A stretch of DNA of 64,000 bases, taken from NCBI GenBank assembly GCA_019279435.1, contig JAAALK010000080.1, positions 32,084,778 through 32,148,777 of the forward strand. Reading direction: 5' to 3'. The translations under genes and the position numbers were made by a program. Shown here one piece after another: positions 57,626 through 64,000 of this stretch. Under the pieces are notes generated by a model that worked only from the letters and a program-made list of their open reading frames with translations, was not told where the DNA came from and made no database searches. Origin of the DNA: Zizania palustris. Lineage: Eukaryota > Streptophyta > Magnoliopsida > Poales > Poaceae. The stretch's first letter is position 1. Each line of letters starts with the position of its first letter.

Positions 57626-58489
57626 TTCTCAAATCATTTAGGAATTCCCAATGATCGTTACTCCTGTCAAAGCACTTATGTAGTGTTTGGATAGTTGAAA
57701 TAAAGTTGAATAGGATGGAATGGTATGGGATAGGATGGTTCTTGATGAGATAGCACTAAATAAGATAGTATAAGTAGGTTGTTTGGTTGAGTGTATGGAA
57801 TGATACATGATTTTGTTTAGTTGATTGTATGAAATAGTATAAAATGATACAACTTTATGTTTAGTTAGATTAATATAGATACTTAGGTAGTGAAATACTG
57901 CATGGATCAAAAAAATGGACAAAATCATCTTGGACGATGTCGTTCTCTTGTCTTTGCTACATGGAATGGTTCAATATCTAGAAGGCATATTTCAAGAATA
58001 TGAACCAATTGATAATACATGCAATTGATAATACATGATTTCATATGATACATCCAATCAAACACACACAATATGATTTGTGTAGTATTATTTTTTTGTT
58101 GTGTACTATATTGTTAATTAGTTAGTTGATAGAATTATATATTGTATTAGACCCAAATGAGCCATATCCTTAAATGGATATCCAATCTTGGTGAGAGAGT
58201 TACAGCTTCAGGCCTGTTTGGCAGCCCATGTTCCTAGCCCAATCCCCGTGGATGGGCTAGAGTCTAAAATCCCGACCCATCCACGAGGATTGGACCGGGA
58301 ATGCGGGCTATCAAATAGGACCTCAATGAGCTTCACCGGCTGTGCAGCCTCTGAACAATCAGTTGCCTCCTGGGTAGGTTAGGAAGGAGGTACTTCCTTT
58401 ATCATAATGTTGAGATAGAATTATGGTACTATTCAGACCAAAGAAAGTATATGTTTTATTGAGTGGGTAGATATCGAGAACCAATTTTA
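57626..58489. other. AT-rich spacer with small MITE
   Basis: Apart from the MITE at 58211-58322 I see no gene. 57680-58080 has many repeats of TAGGATGG, ATGATACA and TTTAGTTGAT phrases and may be a degraded hAT- or Tourist-like insertion (it starts near TAGTGTTTGGATAG). Its ends are not defined. Confidence 0.35.
58211..58322. mobile_element. Small MITE, 112 bp
   Basis: Left end GGCCTGTTTGGCAGCCC. Right end GGGCTATCAAATAGGACC, its inverse with a few changes. TCA stands directly on both sides (58208-58210 and 58323-58325). Internal GC-rich inverted pieces (CCCGTGGATGGG, CCCATCCACGAGG) add to the fold. PIF/Harbinger-like by end and 3-bp duplication. Confidence 0.6.
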
Positions 58490-59130
58490 GGATGAACATT
58501 GCTTTTTCAATTTACAAAAATAATCTTACATTTTCAAATTTTATAACAATATCCTCTAAATGCCCTAAGGTTTTTTAAACCAATTTCTAGGAGGGCGGGT
58601 TTTATGACATGATACATCAATATCACTTGAACTCTGCAAATTTTACCATGTTTGGTGGTTTTTGGCAAATCTTGAGAGCATCATCATCTGCCTAAAATTA
58701 CTTATTTAATATTTGATCAATGTCTATGATTTAATGGAAGATGATTGCATGATTTAACTTGTTGATTATTGTGATTAATCTCTATTAATCTCTCAAACTA
58801 GTTATGACTCAGAATATAGCTTCCATGCTTAGTAGAATACCAAAATACACCGAAAGACTCACTTAATAAGATTAATAAGATCGTATGAAAATAATACTTA
58901 TCTTTCCAGGCAATTGATATAATAATAGTACTTAATATAATATCAAAATATATTGAGAGACTAATATGATATGTGCTTAAAAAATCTAAATACAATAAAA
59001 TGTAGTGTTAGCAAACATTCACGCTCTCCACGCCTTTGTGATGATACTAAGTACTAACTACTCACCCCTTTTCCTAGTGTTGACAATCATTCTCTTTCAT
59101 TCACATGTATTCTATTAGTATTTCTGTCGG
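58490..59130. repeat. AT-rich local repeat, unit 4
   Basis: Matches 4690-5060 and then 5040-5580 in order, ending with CATTCTCTTTCATTCACATG at 59088-59107. No gene. Confidence 0.7.
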
Positions 59131-59740
59131 GATACGAGGAGGTTATGCTAGCTGGTAATTTTAAATTTTAACCCCGTTAGTTCATGAATCATGTGTGGTA
59201 TCATAGATCATCACTTTTTAATGTGAGACGCGCTAGTGCAGTAGAAGTAGAAGTTGGGGAAGAACGTCCTCGCTCAACTCCACTTTGCTCCCCCCGTTCG
59301 CCGACGATCACGTCAATAAAACCCAACGATCTACACATGAAGAAAATGATGATCTCCACGAAGTATACACGTACAGGGATGAGATCACCTCACACTGGCA
59401 TTCTAGCACCACTCAAGAGATCCAGGGAGAGAAGATTGCAATGCTTTGTAATCTGGGAGAGGAGAGGTGTGACAGCTATGGTTTTAGCAAAGGCAACAGC
59501 AGCCCACATCCTCCCTCCTCCTCCCTTTATATAATGCTAGTACTTGGGCCCTTAATCAGTATTAAGGGCCAAGATCTAATTTGTTTCTTCTAGACTAGAA
59601 CTTTCAGTTTAACCATTCTGTTTAGAATTTATTTTTGTCCGAAACTTTCAGTCGAACCGAAACTTATGGACCTAAAACTTTCGGTTTTCAACCAAAACTT
59701 CTGAAAATAACCTTTTTGTATTGATTTAATTCTGACCCGG
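59131..59740. other. Unassigned stretch with TATA-like site
   Basis: Begins TGTCGGGATACGAGGAGG. It has open frames of 102-116 codons on the plus strand (59184-59534, 59285-59593) without recognised domains, a TTTATATAAT box at 59525-59534 and three repeats of AAACTTTC/GAAACTTTC phrases. It could be part of an LTR or a gene fragment. I cannot name it. Confidence 0.25.
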
Positions 59741-61094
59741 TGTTGATAGCAAAAAATGGCATTAACAGTTAAGATTGTCAAAATATCAATTTTGGTAATT
59801 TGGGTCGAAAATACACATGTCCTGGGTTGGGCCGAAGCCCTACAAGGCCGAAGGCCCACAAAACTATGGGCTTTGGAAGCTTCCGGTGAGTCCTGCAAGC
59901 CTTTGGCCCGAAGGCCTTCGGAGGCCCACTCCGCCAAAGCTTCGGCCCGAGGAGCAGGCTTTGGCGGGCCTAGACGAAGGCCCACTTCGGGCAGAGTTAG
60001 AGATTGAGTCCGATTTTGACTAAGTCTTTTCACAGCGTGATTAAGCCAAATCTATCATATTAGACTTAGAGATTAGAAGTCTAGCCCCTATAAATATAGG
60101 GGTGAGGCCGTTTCATTAACCCCCCGACACAAATCAACCACAAAGCCCTAGCTCTGAACCGTACTTTACTTTACCTTTACTTTTCTGTACTCTTCGTGGG
60201 TTTGCCTAGGAAGCCCTCCGCCGGCCACTTCGAAACAGTGGTAATCCTTGTTACTTCGCTCGTGAAGTATCCGTTAATCTACGTAATAGATTGTTATCAG
60301 CCTTGGTACTTCGCCTGTGAAGTATCTGCTAATCTGCGTAACAGATTGCTATCTTCGCCCCTAGTGCAACACTTAGCAGGATTCGGTCCTTAGGCCGAAT
60401 TGGTACTTCGAATTTACTCTGTTGCAGGTTTCCATGTTCGGAGCTACTTCATCGGAGGTGTCCGGAGCTGAGGGATCAGTTTCGGACGTTGCTAGAACAC
60501 CCTTCGGCAAGACTACTACTTCGACCGCCCGTGCCGGACCGTCACGCTGTTGTTGATTTGACTGAGTCCGCACGCCAACACGCTTCGCCAACAGACTTCA
60601 TCACGACAGGCTTCGCTACGTTCATACTCCGCTCTGGACGAAGTCATGCTCGCGTGTTGCGTCTAAGTCATTATTCCGTATCTTACTATATCATATAATT
60701 CACGCCGAACCCCACTATTCGGAGTTGACTGTCGCTGCCTAGATCGGTTCGGAGTCTATCTTCACACCAGATCAGTCCTAACGCTGAATACACCCTTCGG
60801 TGGAACACTTCGCACCAGACACCGAAGGTACGCTTCGGTGACACCCTTCGCACTATACTTCGAACAGTCAGGCTTCGCTCAACTGCTGATTTGTTCTGTT
60901 TAATACATTTATTTCGGCTAATTGGATTATCTCTGTGTGATCTGATTACCTGGTGACTCCACCCCCCTTACAATGGCTAAGGGTAGTCGGAACGCGACGT
61001 CGTGTTGTGTTACACTTAGGCTTGTCCCTAAGTATCTGTACACTTCTAGATCGTCGAACTGACCCAAGTGTCGGGGCGCATTTCTGTGTCAACA
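59741..61094 (+). repeat. 5' LTR of the G2 gypsy element
   Basis: TGTTGATAGC to GTGTCAACA, 1354 bp, with the same ends as the solo LTR at 46334-57480. TATA box TATAAATA at 60089-60096. A 55-bp tandem repeat starts at 60252 and 60307 (TACTTCGC-x-GTGAAGTATC). CTTCGG motifs are dense. Confidence 0.9.
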
Positions 61095-61101
61095 CACTTT
61101 T

Positions 61102-61119
61102 TGGCGACTCCGTTGGGGA
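61102..61119 (+). promoter_or_regulatory. Primer binding site, G2 gypsy
   Basis: TGGCGACTCCGTTGGGGA, seven bases after the LTR end. It is not an initiator methionine type. The tRNA species is not identified from memory with certainty. Confidence 0.65.
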
Positions 61120-61132
61120 AGGCTAAGCCAAC

Positions 61133-63770
61133 ATGACAAGTACATCTACATCGGCCATAGGCACGTCTACGACGGCTACTACGTCTACATCACCGATGGA
61201 TCCCATGGGAGGCGCGGATATCGACAACCGCAACATCATGACGCCTATCCTTGAAGATATTCCCATAGAAGACCGAGCAGAGATTGAGGCAAAGATAAAA
61301 GCGCTCCAGGACATGATGCTTGGGAACTACGTCAAAACATGCATGGGCTTCATCAAGCGTGACATCATCATCCCCGACCTTGCTCGGATCCAAGTAACAC
61401 CAGTATCGCCTCGTTTATCTTCTTTAGAGATTGAGCAAAAGATAGTCGCATCGGTAGATCATGCCGTTAACGCTTCGCTAGCTAACCGTTTAGATTCGGA
61501 CAATTAGCTCCCAAGTAGAGGCGACGCTTAGAAGGTTTGGCTTTACTAAGGCCATAACATCAGCCCCTATCGCTAGTATACCACTGATAAATCATGTTTA
61601 CAACAGAACTGACGGTAGTACTGGCAAAACCATTACGTCTTCGGTCCCAACATCTGTGGCCTGAGACCAGTCGTTATACTTATGGCCAAGCTAGCACCAC
61701 ATACCACGCATCGCCTCTACCCAAGCTGGCGCCAGCTTTGCCCCCGGCTGCCCACACCACATGCACAGGTGCCTAGGCTAGAGCACGTCGTACAACTAGC
61801 GCATGAGGAGGGAGCCCATGGCCGACACGCTGACTATCCCGCCGCGTGACACGCCCCCACATGAGAGACGTGCACAGGCAGCAGGCCAAGATGACCTTGA
61901 GGAGTAAATTCACGCACTGTTTAGAGAGTGCGCCGGTTTCATACCTAGGGGTCAGGCTAGGGTTTACCGGAAACCGTACCCTGATCATTTTGATACTAAT
62001 ACCCTACCCTCGCGGCTATAGAGTCCCTGAATTCACTAAGTTCGACGGCGAGGGTAACAAAACCACACTAGAGCATGTTAGTCAATTTTTAGCACAGTGT
62101 GGAGAAGCTAGTGGATCGGACGCTCTAAAACTTAGGCTATTTTCTCTCTCGTTATCCGGCACCGCTTTCACTTGGTTTTCGGCACTCCCGCCGAACTCCG
62201 TCCAAACGTAGGATGGATTAGAACAAAAATTCCACGACTACTTTTACACGAGTGAGACAGAACTTAGGCTTTCACACTTGACATCGGTTAGGCAGAAATC
62301 TAACGAGAGCGTCTCTGAGTATATCAAGCGTTTTAGGGATACTGGAAACCAATGTTTTAGTCTTAATATTTCAGAGAGAGATCTGGCGGATCTAGCTTTT
62401 AGTGGATTGCGTTCCGAGATTAAAGAGAGACTAGACAACCAGCAATTTTGAGGTTAGCAAAGTCTTGTAGCAAGCTCTAGTCCAGGAAGGCCGAGCTAAA
62501 GATAAAAAGTTTATTAAGACGTTTAACAAACCTATAGCTAAATACACGTCATGGAACACTCTGACGAGGAGGAATCAGAAGAAGAGGATTCGGCCGACAT
62601 GTACGCGACCGAATGGGTTTGGAATGCTAAGAGTAAACCTATCACTTGCTCCGAATTATGGCCGCCTCCCACCAAGAATAGGCCTAGCGAGGTCAAGTAC
62701 TCATTTGATATAACTAAGTGTGATAAGATATTTAATTTTCTCTTGAAGAACCAGCTTCTCAGATTGCCCAAAGGTCAAGTCATTCCATCTACCGATGAGT
62801 TAAAGAAACATCCATACTGTAAGTGGCATGATTCGCATTCGCATAATACTAATGAATGTAATGTTTTTCGACGACAGGTTCAATCGGCCATAGAAGAAGG
62901 ACGATTGAAAATAGACCACAATCCAAAGATGAAGCTAGACAAAGATCCCTTCCCCGTCAACACCGTCGACCTCGACGAGAAGAAGATGTTGATTCGGCCA
63001 GAACAGGCTGAGATCAACTAAAGGGAATGCAGTAATTGTTGGAGAACCGCGCACAAGCACACTCATACCTAAAAAACCTAAAGTGGGAGTGTGGAAGCAA
63101 AATGTTGGCACATCTCTTTTGGCTAAGGCTTGCAAGAGGCCGAAGGTAACATATAAGATGTTGTTAAACAAGCACCAAAGAAAAGCCAAGGAGACTGGCC
63201 CCCGCGCCAAAAAACTAAGTCAGTCGAAGGGCCCAAGGCGTTCGGAGGGTGGATTCGGACCACAGTGGCCGAGCCCTCTGCATGGTGGCTTCGGACCACA
63301 GTGGCTGAACCCTCCACATGGTGACTCCGGGCCACAGTGGCCTAACACTCCCTATGGCGACTTTCAGACCTCAGTGGCCGAACCCCTAGTACAGTGGCTT
63401 CGGACCCCAGTGGTCGAGCCCGCATAGATCGAGTTCGGCCCCTAATGGCCGAACCCCGCACCACACTGGACGAGTGCTTTGACAGGAGGCTTCGGCCCAC
63501 ACTAGCCGAACGTACCTCTGGCCTAGCAGGACCCCTCATTGATATGGTCCGAGACACCGTCGACTTTACCGAACCCCCCTCCGGGTAACGGGTTCAGCTC
63601 ATAGTGGGCGAAGCCCCTGGAGCCACCGATGCCTCCGCCGTACAACTGGGCAGGAACTCCGTGGGCTCTGTATGTGTCACGACCGGAGTACCCTCTGCAA
63701 CATAACATTATTCCCTGTTTTCCTTCAGAGTATTATGACTGGCAGGGACAGGCAGGCGTAGCGAAGGGGG
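61133..63770 (+). pseudogene. G2 gypsy gag and downstream spacer, with stops
   Basis: Starts MTSTSTSAIG at 61133 and is open to 61507. After stops and frame changes comes a retrotransposon Gag domain: RVPEFTKFDGEG, LEHVSQFLAQCGE, RLFSLSLSGTAFTWFSALPP; a TAG at 62209-62211; then LEQKFHDYFY, SVSEYIKRFRDTGNQCF and DLAFSGLRSEI. A third block (62551-63021) has CKWHDSHSHNTNECNVFRRQ, a His/Cys motif typical of this gag type. Then a Gly/Pro-rich repeat zone (63254-63510) and an open stretch with PPYNWAGTPWALY. At least five stops, so not functional here. Confidence 0.8.
63254..63510 (+). repeat. 36-bp coding tandem repeats in the G2 spacer
   Basis: Units start at 63254, 63290, 63326 and 63362 with exact 36-bp spacing, then continue more loosely to about 63510. 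Each reads roughly TTCGGACCACAGTGGCC plus a variable part and encodes GFGPQWPSP-like 12-residue repeats. Confidence 0.8.
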
Positions 63771-64000
63771 GCATCATTCATAGGCTGTCAGTGGTACCTC
63801 CGAACTGACTCGTGCAGAACGAAGTTGAGGGAGACGAACGCGAAGAGGCAAAGGACAGGGAGTCCGAAGCTATCACAGTCAGAATAGGGTCTTAGGAAGT
63901 CCCAATCCTGAAGGCACCTTCATCGAAGCCTGGCAAAGGTATGTCTCCTACTTTGGCCGAAGCCTGCGCCGGAGTCTGGTCCGATCGGCCAAACGAGGCC

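Larger units (their letters stand above)
59741..64000 (+). mobile_element. G2 gypsy element, 5' part, runs off the window
   Basis: LTR (59741-61094), PBS (61102-61119), then gag remnants and a spacer with 36-bp repeats to the window end. Protease, RT and integrase would lie beyond 64000. Gag motifs and PBS type suggest a non-chromovirus gypsy, probably Tat-like (inference). Confidence 0.85.

Overview
This window is repeat-rich plant nuclear DNA, most likely from a grass and probably Oryza or a close relative. I infer this from the mix of elements: long GC-rich Ty3/gypsy LTRs, Ty1/copia elements with SIRE/Maximus-like features, a CACTA transposon, Stowaway-type MITEs and an RTE LINE. Almost none of it is ordinary genic sequence. 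The only host protein-coding exon I can recognise is exon 1 of a STRAP-type WD40 protein gene on the minus strand at 1836-1953. Its promoter lies at about 1954-2420 and its downstream exons lie outside the window.

Layout. 1-2420: STRAP exon 1 and promoter, with a 5'-truncated RTE LINE (exact 11-bp target duplication) in the presumed first intron. 2421-6433: AT-rich DNA made of diverged copies of one local repeat unit, carrying two MITEs. 6434-14995: a decayed CACTA DNA transposon that contains a 3.3-kb solo gypsy LTR and a fragment of the 18S rRNA gene. 14996-15356: more of the AT-rich unit. 15357-15650: the first 294 bp of another LTR family, called family G2 here. 15646-21102: a dead gypsy element (family G1). 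21103-29961: pieces of two copia elements in opposite orientation around a 1000-bp run of N. 29962-45123: a second G1 gypsy copy whose 3' LTR is split by copia element A (33903-43524, minus strand). 45124-46333: a second copy of the CACTA end and AT-rich unit. 46334-57480: a complete G2 solo LTR split by copia element B (47484-57394, minus strand). 57481-59740: more AT-rich unit with a small MITE. 59741-64000: the left end of a G2 gypsy element (5' LTR, PBS, decayed gag) running off the window.

History. Exact target-site duplications fix most of the insertion order: AT-rich repeats; CACTA; G1 gypsy inside the CACTA (TSD TATAT); G2 LTR beside it (TSD GTATT); a tandem duplication of the block with a TCTAT microhomology junction at 15646-15650; collapse of one G1 copy to a solo LTR; and finally copia insertions (A, TSD CATTT; B, TSD GTTAC). 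The duplication is supported because the G1 copies share the same internal RT deletion, the same integrase Glu-to-Lys change and several identical stop codons.

No element here has an intact polyprotein. Copia B is the least damaged. I found no CRISPR array, tRNA gene or bacterial-type operon, and no clear sign of a new biological system. The most unusual points are the 18S rRNA fragment inside the CACTA element, the microhomology duplication of a nested transposon block, extra ORFs in the G1 gypsy, and a 60-codon ORF kept open in all four copia 3' regions.
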